Of a DNA stretch of 64,000 nt, positions 1 through 10,319 are shown one piece after another. Both the position numbers and the translations under genes were made by a program. This stretch comes from Psococerastis gibbosa (taxonomy: Eukaryota; Arthropoda; Insecta; Psocodea; Psocidae). Within the stretch, counting starts at the first letter, position 1, and every line of letters begins with the position of its first letter. Below the pieces are notes generated by a model, which saw only the letters and a program-made list of their open reading frames with translations, had not been told where the DNA came from and ran no database searches. The stretch covers positions 8,889,419-8,953,418 of the forward strand of contig OZ020486.1 in assembly GCA_963971405.1 (NCBI GenBank), given 5' to 3'.

Positions 1-2086
1 GTTCTATCTTCTTACGTAAGGCGAGGTACCATGGATCCGTAATGGTACTAAAGTCGGGTAAAGGCGCAGTAATTCCCGTCAAGGCGGAAATGACGGTGGA
101 AGGCTGCATTCGTGACAAGCAGTCAGGAACAACATGAGTGGAACCCTTCTTATGGAGGATCTCCATGTCGAACTGGTTTAGAGTAACTAACCAACGGGCC
201 AGACGTCCGCTCGGGTTAGGAATGTTTCGGATCCATTTCAAAGCCAGGTGATCCGTCACACAGGTGAATCGCGTTCCCCAGATGTAGAAAGACCAGGTAG
301 TGACCGCATGTAGTACCGCCAACAACTCCTTTTCTGTCGTACTGTAATTACGCTGGCTACTGGATAACGTTTTCGATGTGTATGCGACGGCGTAGGGCAC
401 TCCGTCTTCTTCTTGGATCAGCACAGCTCCAACTGCAATGTCCGAAGAATCACAGTGAATCTGAAATGGCTTAGAGAAGTCAGGACAGCGCAAGACAGGA
501 TAAGACGTAAGGCAATCCTTCAACTTCTGAAAGGCAGATTCCCGTTGCTCAGTCCATTCAAAACGGGTATCTTTATGTAGCAGCTGGTTCAACGGGGCGG
601 CAGTCTCGGAAAAACTCGGAATGAAACGCCTAAACCATCCCACCATTCCTAGGTAGGCGCGGACGGCCTTTACAGACGTTGGTCTTGGATAATTTCTGAT
701 CGCGACGACCTTGTCTTCGGAGACTTGTAGTATGCCTCCTCCCACACGATATCCGAGGTAGATGAGCTCAGATCGGACGAACGTGGACTTTGTCCAATTT
801 ACCTTTAAGTTGGCTTGACGGAGGAGTCGGAAAACTATTTCTAAATGTTTCTTATGTAGTTCCGCGGTACGGGAAAATATTAAAACATCATCTAGGTATA
901 CGATTGTAAACTCTTGAGCTTCGCGAAGTACTCGCTGCATCAGACTCTGGAATGTCGCGGGCATCGTACTAAGCCCGAAAGGTGCATAGGCATGTTCAAA
1001 AAGACCCATATTGGGTACTATAAAAGCTGTTAAAGGTCTGGTGTCATCCGCTACGCGGATTTGATGATAGCCCGACAGGAGGTCAAGCGAAGATACAAAA
1101 TACGCATCTTTCAGACGGTCCAGAGACTCATGAATCCGGGGTAAAGAAAAAGCATTAGATTTACACAAGGCGTTTACACGTTTGTAGTCGACGCAGACTC
1201 TTATCTCGCCGTTTTTCTTGCGGACCGGAACTACAGGCGACGCCCATTCAGACTCTGACGGAACAATGACGCCGTCTGCTAGTAATTTCTTAATCTGCTG
1301 ATGCACAATCTCCAGGACCGGTGGTGACATCGGGTAGTAGCGCTGTTTGACCGGCACCGTATTCAACTCCTTCAGGTACATTCGATGCTCTACGAGGTCA
1401 CACTTGCCACTCGAAGTGAGGAACTGCTGTTTCCATTTGCGAAGTAAGTCATTGAAGTCGGCTCTGTCAACGGGTGTTAAGTCCTGGTGGCAGAATTCCT
1501 CCATCTCATTAATATTTGGGTCTTCAATGGTCACATCCTTGACGTCCACCTCATCCACACAGTGTAGAGAAAAAGCGTCAGCACGAATGATAGTAGGGGC
1601 TGCACCATCTTGAAGAGTTACTCGATGTTGTCCGAAGTCAATGACGGTTCGGAGGGCTTGCAGTGTGTTCATCCCCACAATTAGAGGATGAGAGAGACGC
1701 TTCACAAGGTAACAATCTCCTGCCCAATTTGCGGGTCCCGCGTCCGTTTCTACAATGAGGTTGATCTTGACACACCCGACTACTTCGGCTTCTTCCCCAT
1801 TGGCAACAGTCGCGCTTGCCGACACCGCGCGGATGTGATGTCCCCTTTTTTGTAATTCATGCCAATACTCACTTAAGATGACAGAGTGAGTCGATCCGGG
1901 GTCAATAAGTCCAATAACTGGAATCCCACCCATGTCTACTTTAATGTAGTACCGTTTCTGGGGGTCCGGCGCGTTCGCACAAGAAGACAAATCAATCTGC
2001 ACCGATGGCTGATTGTTCACTGTTGTTGGTGAGGTTGTTCGGTTGCGGGGGTCGTGGTCACCTGCCTCGCCACGCCCCCTTGGCTG
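1..2086 (-). CDS. pol: Pol polyprotein (protease-RT-RNase H), partial
   Basis: The frame is -1 relative to gag and is open from the frameshift site to the window edge (about 695 codons). The aspartyl protease motif lies at 1895-1903 within GLIDPGSTHSVI. The active-site triad normally reads D-S/T-G but here is D-P-G, one base change from D-S-G. Reverse transcriptase follows, with the SEWASPVVPVRKKNG and CVDYKRVN blocks, the SSLDLLSGYHQI block holding the first catalytic Asp, and YLDDVLIFS at about 880-898. RNase H starts near FQIHCDSS (about 430-465) and includes TTEKELLAV and VTDHLALKW. The sequence continues with a tether-like segment and leaves the window before integrase. No in-frame stop or frameshift was found. 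The protease change may make this copy non-autonomous. Confidence 0.93.
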
Positions 2087-3405
2087 TTTAACTTCGGTGG
2101 CCGGCATGTACAAAGGCTGGATAGGACTCCCGTCTTGCCACAGTGATAACAAAATGGACGAGAAGTGGTTTGGCAGTCTCGTTCCCGATGTCCAAACAGG
2201 CGGCAACCCCTACACTTGTAAGTGGTCATATTGGCAGGAGAAACCAGCGCCAGGAGTTGTGGTCTTGAAGCTCCAAAGTCACCGTAGAGAGGGTTGCATA
2301 GCATAGCGTTGGTCGGTGGAACGTAGGACGCTTGTTGTTCCAGTTGGTGCTCCGCCGCGACGCAAGTTATTTCAAAGGATTTTATTGAGGTATATACCGT
2401 AAGTTGGGAACCTACAAGACTAGCCAGTCGAGGGGGTAGGTGAGCCATGAGTAACGGTACAAGTTCGACTTCTTTGAGTGGAGTTGCGAGGTCGTCGTTC
2501 AGTGCCTTCATGGCCGCGATGTAGTGGGCCACCTTTTCGTGTTCTCCCATCGTTCTAGTATATAGTAAGACCTTCAACTTGAGTTGATGGTCTGCCGGCA
2601 GGTAAACGTTCTTCAGCGCCATTTCCAGTTCGGTCCATAGTGCATACTTATTTCCGGCGTACCACCGAGCGGCTGGCCCGTCAAATAGCGTAGGTATGGC
2701 GCGGAGTTTTTCGTCTTCTGTTAGTGGGTGAAGGGCAAGGCAATCTTTCAATTTGTTAAAAAAAAGTGGTAGACTCCCGTCGGCACCGGTGAACGTGATG
2801 TTGCGGCGTCGTGCCTCTTTTAAAAACATTTCTAGTTGTGGCCTAGAGCTTCTCCCTGGAAGAACCTGTCGCAGGAAATCGCGTTGCAACTCTAAATTGA
2901 CCTTGAAGATTCGATTCAGTACTCTCTCCATCCGTATCTCCTCTCCTTGATCGTGGGAAAGCTCTTCCTCAGGCTCCAAGTCTGTTGGTCGAGTCTCGGG
3001 TAATGGTGAACTTACCAATTGCAAATTTGCAAATTTATCAATGTCGCCTAGGCAAGCTGGATGATCATTCACGTAGCTTTTCATATATTGTCGTTGCTCT
3101 TCCAGATCAGCCGCCGGTAACTCACATCCGACTTCCGTGGCTAATGACTCGAGCTTCTCTCCATCACAGTTGGTTAGATACTGTGTTAATGTTAATGGTA
3201 CCACTAAGTAAGGAGGCCGTACAATGGTAACGTCTGCCATATCCTCAAACTGGTTTGCCGACTCCGGTGTCGCTAAGAAGTGGCTTTTTAATTCCTTTTT
3301 CAGGGTCTCCTTCGTGCCTTCTATCGGTAATCCTAACTGTTCAGCGATCTCTTCTAGCCGGGCCTTACTGGTGGCACTCAAAAACTGTATTAGGGTTCGC
3401 GGCAT
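2017..3405 (-). CDS. gag: Gag polyprotein of the gypsy element
   Basis: This encodes the capsid/nucleocapsid precursor of the retrotransposon. The first ATG is at 3405, giving MPRTLIQFLS and about 462 residues; an in-frame GTG lies 12 nt upstream. The central part (WYAGNKYALWTELEMALKNVY, then a region around LLMAHLPPRLA) resembles retrotransposon capsid domains. Near residues 403-437 are two nucleocapsid zinc knuckles. The first is a proper CX2CX4HX4C (CRGC...H...C). In the second (CYHCGKTG...C) the histidine position holds valine, so it probably binds zinc poorly or not at all. The frame ends in a glutamine-rich tail. The -1 frameshift heptamer lies 24 codons before the stop. Pol then continues in the overlapping frame. 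Confidence 0.93.
   Translation of the reverse strand: MPRTLIQFLSATSKARLEEIAEQLGLPIEGTKETLKKELKSHFLATPESANQFEDMADVTIVRPPYLVVPLTLTQYLTNCDGEKLESLATEVGCELPAADLEEQRQYMKSYVNDHPACLGDIDKFANLQLVSSPLPETRPTDLEPEEELSHDQGEEIRMERVLNRIFKVNLELQRDFLRQVLPGRSSRPQLEMFLKEARRRNITFTGADGSLPLFFNKLKDCLALHPLTEDEKLRAIPTLFDGPAARWYAGNKYALWTELEMALKNVYLPADHQLKLKVLLYTRTMGEHEKVAHYIAAMKALNDDLATPLKEVELVPLLMAHLPPRLASLVGSQLTVYTSIKSFEITCVAAEHQLEQQASYVPPTNAMLCNPLYGDFGASRPQLLALVSPANMTTYKCRGCRLFGHRERDCQTTSRPFCYHCGKTGVLSSLCTCRPPKLNSQGGVARQVTTTPATEQPHQQQ
2028..2092 (-). promoter_or_regulatory. Programmed -1 ribosomal frameshift signal (slippery heptamer plus predicted pseudoknot)
   Basis: On the minus strand the gag frame reads AAG TTA AAC, giving the heptamer G TTA AAC at 2092-2086. 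This is the slippery sequence known from the arterivirus EAV. A 6-nt spacer (AGCCAA) follows. Then GGGGGCGTGG (2079-2070) can pair with CCACG-A-CCCCC (2057-2047), a 10-bp stem with one bulged A and a 12-nt loop. The loop end GGTGA (2062-2058) can pair with TCACC (2032-2028), making an H-type pseudoknot. After slipping, the pol frame is open through the gag stop. Pairing was done by eye; no folding energy was computed. Confidence 0.75.
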
Positions 3406-3420
3406 TATCTTTCGCACTTT

Positions 3421-5540
3421 TCACTATATATATTTATATAAATATATATATTTTTTTTTTCCCACAACAATGTCTATCGTAATATTAAATAGTCTTACGT
3501 GAAGTAATTCACACGATAATTGTTATTAATACACTTATTATTTATAATTATCATAAAAAGGGAAGTAGGTGTTCCTAAACACCCCCTCCTCAAACCCAAG
3601 ACGAATGCGACTAAAGAAAACTAACTGGTATATATTATACCACTTTTGGTAACCAATATAGGCCTACCTGCTTATTATTAATATAATGAATTAATACTTC
3701 CTTATCATTCATTCCATACATACAATACTACGACCAAGAGTGTGTGAACTACCCCAATGCTGATAACTGAGCCAATTTGCACAAAACAAGTCAAATATAT
3801 TCCGTGTCAAACAGAAAGGACAAACTCCTATCAATGGTTTACCATAATTAAAGTAAAATGACGATAATTTTTATATAGGCCCAATATTAAATAAATAGTT
3901 ATAGATTGAATTACATAAAACCGATGTTGACTCCTCTGGATCCGTCCGTCCTCAACCCTGACGAATTGACGAAACTGTAATTATAACCACAACAGCACAA
4001 AGATTATCCGTAACCTAAGCCCTGTTGACAATCAAAACATTTTATTATCACTATTTTTTTCTTAGCGAACATCTTTCAAAAATATAAATGCCATGATTAA
4101 GAATTTTAAAAAGTATCATTTACTGTTTGTTATTATCTTTTCGAAAACTATCATTTCCAAAATTATTAATATCACTTGTCAACAACTAATTCAAAACTAC
4201 TGTTGTTTATATCTTTTCAAAACTATTGTTCTAGCCTAGAAATATCACTTTTGTCAACAATCCATTTAAAAATAAGATTATCATGTTCGTAACAATTTCA
4301 CAACAATCATTCCAACCATTCTACAACCTCGGGCCCCAACGTTGGTGTGAGCCACTTTGTTGCGTTTTCTCCCCGGCTTAGGGTTCTTTAGGAGAGGCTG
4401 TAGGATCGAGGAATGAATGTTGTGAAATAATTACAACAAGATTTAATTAACAGAAATTATATTCTTGATAGAATTATGAAACCCTAAGATATAGAAAAAT
4501 AGAGCACCTGTAGTAGCGTGGCCAATAAGCGTCTCCAATAAATAAAAAGTAAGCGATCACCTCATGGCTCAATCCTAAATCGTCACATTGTCTGGGCTGA
4601 GGAGGGAGCGGAGTCCGAACACCCCCTTCCGGGTGGGGTTTAGCCCATCATCGTCGAAATCAAATCCATGCCACCACAACTCCTGCCAGCCATCATCCTT
4701 ATGACTTCTTCCTTCTTTAAAATCTCATTTCTTTTTTTTCTTTTTTTAAAATCCAAATCGGGTTATAAGAAATTCTCGGCCATCCTTTCTCGTAACATTT
4801 TCTAACAAGCCACCGCAAATTCAACCGGCCGCCAACCTCTCGTCAAAAACTTTTTTAAAGTAATAATAATAATAATAATAATAAAAGTATTTTTATTAAT
4901 AAATAGAAATAAATAATAATAGATACTTTATGATTTTGTGATTTTAAAAGATCTGGCGATAATTAAATTGTGAATAATAATAAAAGATAGAAAAATTAAT
5001 TTATTTTAAACCGAATGTGATATTTGGAGGTTGGTTAATTGAACAAAACAAATATGGCGGATTTACAAATAAATAAATAAATTGAAAAAATTTAATAAAT
5101 AATAATAAGATATGTAATCGTAATATTAAGATTTAGTATATCCAGTAAACTGGATACACATATAAAAAGGTAGGGTTGCACGCTACAGAATTCGTAAAAT
5201 TTCATTTTAATGAACAAATAAATTAGAAAACAAATAAATAAACAAATTTTGCAAAAACTAAGTACGGTACTTAGTATAATGTCAGCTTTGGAAATGAGGC
5301 GATGAGAGAACACCCGGACTGTGGATGGAATGACCGTCGAAAATTTCAATTGTCAGCAGCTTCGTCTACCTAGGAACACTAGGTAGACAACACCAATAAA
5401 ATTAGCGACAACTTAGGTCTTAGATAGAAGAGTAATAGCAACCAACAGAGCATGCACTCTTCGTGAACATGAGATTATTCAACTCAAGACTTACCACTTA
5501 TTACCACTTACCACTTACCACTAAGTTAACGACATATACA
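3421..5540. other. AT-rich leader upstream of gypsy gag; possible 5' LTR zone
   Basis: No gene is seen. On the minus strand this lies upstream of gag and should hold the untranslated leader, primer binding site and 5' LTR. It contains diverged short repeats (caaaactatcatt-like, 4090-4320), a (TAA)n microsatellite at 4861-4884, poly-T runs and scattered short ORFs with no recognisable content. LTR borders cannot be fixed, since the partner LTR is outside the window. Confidence 0.5.
4331..4354 (-). other. Candidate primer-binding site of the gypsy element
   Basis: Minus strand TGGCTCACACCAACG followed by TTGGGGCCC resembles, with small insertions, a tRNA-Lys type primer-binding site (TGGCGCCCAACGTGGGGC). 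It follows a CA three bases upstream, as an LTR end would. It is 926 bp from the gag ATG, which is long. Weak, based on resemblance only. Confidence 0.3.
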
Positions 5541-6396
5541 AAGAACCGGTCCGAGTTCACTCGAACATGCTTTCCAATTTATCAAAATTATTAGATAGAG
5601 AAAATTAGTAATTTTATGGCAAATATTTTTCCTATGGTTAAATTTCCGATATCTCGGGGGGGGGGGGGCGGTTGTCCACCTGACGTCACTGGAAGTGAGG
5701 TAAATTGGTAAATTCTCGATAGGTCAAACAAACACATTAATTACCACACAGCAATAATGGCAGGGCATGCAATGCATTTGAGCGCGAATTTTCTATCATT
5801 TTTTTCAAAAAATAATTTTTTGGGCAAAACCAAATATTTTTTTGGGAAAGCAACCTATCCGGTTTCGTTACTCAATTTAACACCTAAAACATGCTTGAAG
5901 GTAGAAATCATCGATAGAAAGGTTTCGCATTTTTTAGTCATTTTTTCATTAAAATTTAGTTATTTTTATTTTTTTACCCCCAGAAGCAAACTATCAAGGG
6001 GCAAGCGACCCCCCGCATTTTGTCAACATTAATAACGACTACAATCTACGAGAATTTAAAAGAAATCGTTGGAGCCGTTTTTGAGAAATAATTTTTTTAG
6101 ACGTTTTTTTGGAGTTTTTTGAAAATAAAACCCCCCCAAATTGAGTTAGCCCAAAAAAAAAAAAATGGTCCCGAGGTATGATTTTTGTGAACCTACATGC
6201 CAAATTTCACTCAAATCCACTGAGTATTTTGCCCGGAAATCGACGAACAGACAGACAGACCGACAGACAGATATTTTGTAAAAACCACTTTTTTGGGTTC
6301 CTGGGACCTCAAAACGTGTAAATCCGTTGAAATCTCGGAATCGAAAATTTCGACCATCACAGAGCTTTCCTTATACTACGTATAAATTGGAAAGCA
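5541..6396 (-). mobile_element. Interspersed repeat family A, full copy 1
   Basis: An 856-bp repeat that reappears in opposite orientation at 42261-43056 and in shorter form at 35326-36053, 49766-50035, 59277-59340 and 22453-22485. One end is marked by GAACCGGTCCGAGTTCACTC, the other by CTTTCCTTATACTACG. A 15-bp inverted repeat (TGCTTTCCAATTTAT, and its complement at 6382-6396) lies near both ends. Inside are a GACAGACAGAC tract and a line of AT-rich sequence. There is no conserved coding frame; the 91-codon ORF at 5757-6032 is a by-product. Probably a non-autonomous transposon, class not determined. Confidence 0.75.
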
Positions 6397-6429
6397 ATAT
6401 ATACACATAAAGAAAGATGATAAGGAGGA

Positions 6430-6772
6430 TCTATGGAGCCCTATCTGAAGACGGAGAGTGGCGCATAAGAAACAATTCTGAAATAGACGCAATACTCAAC
6501 ATAGTCTGGTTTATAAAAGCACTGCGCCTAAGATCGTAAGAATGTCAAACGACCACATACCAAACAAGACGTACGAAGCAAGCATGACAGGAAGACGACT
6601 GGCGGGACGTCCTCGAAAACGCTGGAAGGATGATTTAAAAACAGACCTTCGCGAGTTGGGCGTCCGTAAATCGTGGAGTGTCGTACAAAACCAAGGCGAC
6701 GCGACGGGAGGAGTGTTGCTGAGCAGGGCAAAGCTCTTCAAGGGCTGTAGAGCCAGACGAAGAAGAAAAAGA
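6430..6772 (+). pseudogene. 3' tail of a non-LTR retrotransposon (C-terminal HVxRM / GRPRKRW motif)
   Basis: The frame from 6542 reads RMSNDHIPNKTYEA, then GRRLAGRPRKRWKDDLKTDL and RELGVR. This basic, proline/arginine-rich tail is typical of the very C-terminus of several non-LTR retrotransposon ORF2 proteins. It ends in GGGCTGTAGAGCCAGACGAAG and an (AAG)n-like 3' tail. The same tail is found on the minus strand at 62031-62305 and 23765-23850. The fragment lacks RT motifs and is 5' truncated. It directly abuts repeat A. Confidence 0.7.
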
Positions 6773-6779
6773 TATTTAA

Positions 6780-7662
6780 GTTATACTCGTGAATTCGTGC
6801 GGTATTTCATTTTAATAAACAAAAAACAAAAACTTAGTGTTTTATAAAAACTTGTTGTAACTATAATATTACTTAATATTCTATGCTAAGCATACGCGGA
6901 CATATGGAAACACAGCCACTACAAGTATACCTCACGAGACTGACAAACATGCGAAGACAGGCCAAGTACGTAGGACTAACGCATTACAACAGACTCCCAA
7001 GATACCATACGTAAAAACTTGTAAAACAAATGATAATATGAACGTACGTATTTCATATTTCGATAATATCTAAAAACAAATCTCAACGAGTTACAACTTT
7101 CTTACTGACTTACTTACTGAACGTAGATTAGGCCTATATTCAAATTAAACTGCATAAGGGCTGAGCCCTGCAGCATATTATAATTTTTGTAACTTAACAT
7201 TTAATGGAAATATAAATTTATTGTAGTGTATTAATTGTAATGCATCTATTATTATTTATTTCAGAAAATTTATCAGAGGACTACAGGCCTCCCATTAGTT
7301 ATTAATCGCAAAAAGGCGCAATATGCATTTTGGATTTTTATTGATTTATTTGTTTCCGATTTCATCAATAACTTTAATTGACTACGAAATTCACTAGCAC
7401 TGCTTGGTTCCTTGAAAATGACTCATGTCATTGGCAACAGCAGTGAACATATACCATAGTGTTTTGGGAGCAGTCTTCCGATTGGTCGGACTATAAGTCT
7501 TTATTAACAATGAGATTCTTCGAGCTTCCACAACGGCTTGGTTTATTTATTTTATCTATTATTATTTATTTCAGAGTATTTATCAAAAGACTACAGGCCG
7601 TTCATTAGTTTTTAATCTTAAAAAGGCACAATATGCATTTTTTTTCGTCACATCATTAAAAG
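6780..7662. other. AT-rich non-coding stretch with a direct repeat
   Basis: No gene is seen. Two related blocks of about 80 bp occur at 7245-7335 and 7558-7640. Both read ATTATTTATTTCAGA, then a GACTACAGGCC core, then AATATGCATTTT. They are 313 bp apart and precede the candidate exon at 7663. Confidence 0.5.
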
Positions 7663-7904
7663 GTATTCACATTTGCTATTACGGATATCAACTCGCGGAG
7701 GCATTTTCCCAAGCTGGCAACGGAGAGAAATACAAATCACCGAAGACATGTTTACTAACAACGATGCATCAAAGCGCCTTACTCGACGTATTGGTGGGCC
7801 TGTCCTTGTTTCTATTGAAAAGCATCAGAGATGCGGGCGAACAGCTCGAATCAGCATTCAAGGTAAAAGGCTCCAAATATGAAGCACAGGACGATTCGTA
7901 TTAA
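7663..7904 (+). CDS. Candidate terminal exon of an unrecognised host gene
   Basis: A 3' splice site (pyrimidine-rich stretch, then CATCATTAAAAG) is followed by an open frame of 79 codons and TAA at 7902-7904. It starts in phase 2 (two leftover bases). The protein begins GIHICYYGYQLAEAFSQAG. Its middle (SALLDVLVGLSLFLLKSIRD) looks amphipathic-to-hydrophobic, and it ends KGSKYEAQDDSY. This is protein-like rather than low-complexity and is not part of any repeat I can see. I do not recognise the family. Upstream exons are not identified. A different frame over the same bases is also open for 69 codons, so chance cannot be excluded. The Harbinger-like MITE starts 31 bp after the stop. Confidence 0.4.
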
Positions 7905-7934
7905 GTAAAACGAAGGGTAAGGATTGTGTCTTAA

Positions 7935-9050
7935 GGCGCCCATTCCACCGACCGGCTAGGGCTATTTACAAAAACAGTGACGTGGTAGCAGACATTCAAG
8001 ACTTAGGCGGGGTTTCCACCGACCTCGCAATGGAGAATTGACGGAAATGTTTATTTTCCTCTATGCCATAGTTAAAATTGATCAATGATCATACAGTAAA
8101 ATCACAAACAAACAAACTAAAATTAAAAAATGGCGTCATGGGATATGTTAAGTACTAACATTTTAATAGATTTCTATAGGCTATAAAGATCACATCAAAA
8201 ATGGTGTGGCACTGCATCAACCTCCTAATAAATGTGTGTCGGGAAAACTCAGTCTCGCTGATTTGGGTCCCGGCGCACTCGAACTTTGATGGGAATGAAA
8301 GAGCCGACGAGCTGGCTCGAAAAGGTGCAGAAACGCCATTCATTGGTGCAGAACCTAAGTACGGGATGGCTTATTGCCAGGCCCGTACTTCTGTACAAAA
8401 ATGGGTGCAGAGAAAAACTGCAGAGGAATGGAAGAAAGTCCCGGAAAGCAGATTTGCTAAGAAGGTTATTCCGGGTCCTAGTAAAAAGCTCACCGATCAG
8501 CTTCTCTCTTTAAGTAGAGAGCAAGCTAGAAGGGTGGTTGGCACGCTTACGGGCCACGGCCACTTCAACAAACACATGCATAGGGTTGGCGTGAAAAACG
8601 ACAGTAGATGCAGACTGTGTGAAGTTGAAGAAGAAACAGCTGAACACATTCTCTTTGAATGTGAAGCGCTGGGACAAACTCGATACCAAACTCTTGGCCA
8701 CCCTAGGTCTGAAGAGGAAACCATCCGATCTAATCCCATCACAAAAACACTAGAATTTATCAAAAAGACTGGTGTTATGAGATGGGCGTAGACGGCAAAC
8801 GTGGAAGCAAAAGACCTTCTAGGTCGACGCTTATAGGAACTCAAACGAGTAGGCCCTACGAAGGAAAAAAAAAAAAAAAAAAAAAAAAAACATTTTAATA
8901 GATTTCTATAAAAAGAAAAATTCTAATTTCCGTCAATGTCATTTGCATTCTGCAATGCGAGGTCGGTGGAAACCCCGCCTAAGTCTTGAATGTCTGCTAC
9001 CACGTCACCGTTTTTGTAAATAGCCCTAGCCGGTCGGTGAAATGGGCGCC
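7935..9050. mobile_element. PIF/Harbinger-like MITE, copy 1, interrupted by a LINE
   Basis: Terminal inverted repeats of about 100 bp start GGCGCCCATTCCACCGACCG and end with the complement. A 3-bp TAA duplication flanks the element (7932-7934 and 9051-9053). TTA/TAA duplications of 3 bp and G-rich TIR ends are typical of PIF/Harbinger. Removing the LINE and one target-site copy leaves 384 bp, exactly the length of the uninterrupted copy at 34142-34525. No transposase is encoded. Confidence 0.88.
8179..8890 (+). mobile_element. 5'-truncated LINE copy (same family as 43057-48540) with poly-A and target-site duplication
   Basis: The sequence matches 47830-48540 of the long LINE almost base for base. 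It retains the last part of RNase H and the C-terminal CX2CX8HX4C knuckle (CRLCEVEEE...H...C) in an open frame ending at 8791. A poly-A of about 26 nt follows. The flanks carry a direct repeat of at least 20 bp (CATTTTAATAGATTTCTATA at 8159-8178 and 8891-8910). The amino acid differences seen are few (for example K to N and R to K substitutions), so the copy is young. Confidence 0.95.
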
Positions 9051-9266
9051 TAAACAATAAAAGAACATGGTAGGGCAATATTGGTAGTTACTTAACGTCT
9101 GATCTTGATTCATAATAGAATGATGTGACAGTATAGCCAATGAGTTTCTGTTGGTAATGTACATTATGATTGATTACAAGTAGAATTAATACAATTTAAT
9201 TATTTAGTTCGAGAGTTAGATCGTTAATCGATAGAAAATCCGTGTATTAACAAAATAAGTACCTAC

Positions 9267-9472
9267 CAGGCGCGGATCTAGAATGTGACCAAGGAGGGGG
9301 CTAAGATATGAAAGGGGGCCCGGGGGGCACCCCCGGGGGAAATATTTGAAGAATAGGGGTGAAATATTAGGGTTTTACGAATTTTCAGAGCAGTAAGGGT
9401 TCTATATTATAGGTAATTAATACAACTGAGCACAAGGGGGCCCGGGGGTGTTCCCCGTGAGATCCGCGCCTG
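9267..9472. mobile_element. hAT-type MITE with perfect 8-bp target-site duplication
   Basis: A 206-bp element with TIR CAGGCGCGGATC and its complement GATCCGCGCCTG. It is flanked by identical 8-bp GTACCTAC at 9259-9266 and 9473-9480. An 8-bp duplication with CAG...CTG ends is the hAT signature. The interior has GGGGGCCCGGGGG blocks and no ORF. Confidence 0.88.
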
Positions 9473-9480
9473 GTACCTAC

Positions 9481-10319
9481 AACGTGTATTACACAACTGA
9501 AGCGGAAGCGTGTGAGCTAGGGTGGCACATCAACCTAACAGTAACAGTAATTATTTAAAATTCAAACATGAACTAAATTTTAAAATAAGAAGACTATTGC
9601 TCTTGTTATTAAATAAAACAGTGTTCAGGTACAGGTTATAGGTTCACTAATCTTTAAAAAAAATTATATACAAGTAGTCAAGTACCGTACTGTATTAAGT
9701 AGATCAAAAGTAATTGTAGACCGAAGACGCATACCTATACAGCGGCTAGCCAGTGCTATGGACATTTTGCTATTGAGTAGTGTGATTGTGTATATTTTTG
9801 TTAATGTAATTATCTAATAGAGCTGGGGGGGGGGGGGGGGTCGAAGGATGATAAAAATCTTAATCAGATTCCTTGTACGCAGAGTACTTCCTGACTACTG
9901 CTTTGCTTTAAAAATTTCTCACAAAATAAAAATAAAAATGTTAGCATAAAATTTAAAAAAATATTTATTCATCGTAGGCTAATTATTTGTCACTTTTCCA
10001 AAAACTTTACAAACATTTCATATTAAATATGAAGCCTTTTTTTCGGCAAACTGATTTATTAAATGATTTATAGCTGCTGATGACATTAGTTTTTCGAATG
10101 TTTCTGCCTCTATGGACAATAGTGATAGGTCTGACAGGCGTCAGAAAAATTTGGGAAATTGTACTAATTTTTGCTTACACACGTCGGGGACCGTCGTATA
10201 ATTGACACGGCTGATACGATGGTAGCTGAACAATACTTTGCTTATGGATATCGAAGTTTCCATGTTGCCTATATCCTAAACGATACATAACGTAAAGCTT
10301 TCCTGCATCTCCATTGCAG
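9481..10319. other. Non-coding stretch upstream of the gustatory-receptor-like exons
   Basis: No exon was recognised here, although the N-terminal exon(s) of the receptor would be expected upstream. The stretch holds a G-run of about 14 at 9827-9840 and AT-rich sequence. It ends in the splice acceptor CTGCATCTCCATTGCAG at 10303-10319. Confidence 0.4.

Larger units (their letters stand above)
1..3420 (-). mobile_element. Ty3/gypsy LTR retrotransposon, internal region, truncated by window edge
   Basis: The minus strand carries gag followed by pol in the -1 frame. The pol order visible is protease, reverse transcriptase, RNase H, and the frame is still open at base 1, so integrase and the 3' LTR lie outside the window. 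The RT-RNase H order with a YLDD catalytic box and an RNase H directly behind RT fits Ty3/gypsy (Metaviridae). No LTR pair can be verified because only one side is visible. The coding part has no premature stop in the visible 3.4 kb, so the insertion looks young or recently active, apart from two suspicious motif changes noted under gag and pol. Confidence 0.93.

Noticed and set aside
5757..6032. 91-codon ORF
   Set aside because: Lies in repeat A and is not conserved in the other full copy.
8497..8844. 115-codon minus-strand ORF
   Set aside because: Antisense shadow of the truncated LINE; the same shadow appears at 48148-48621.
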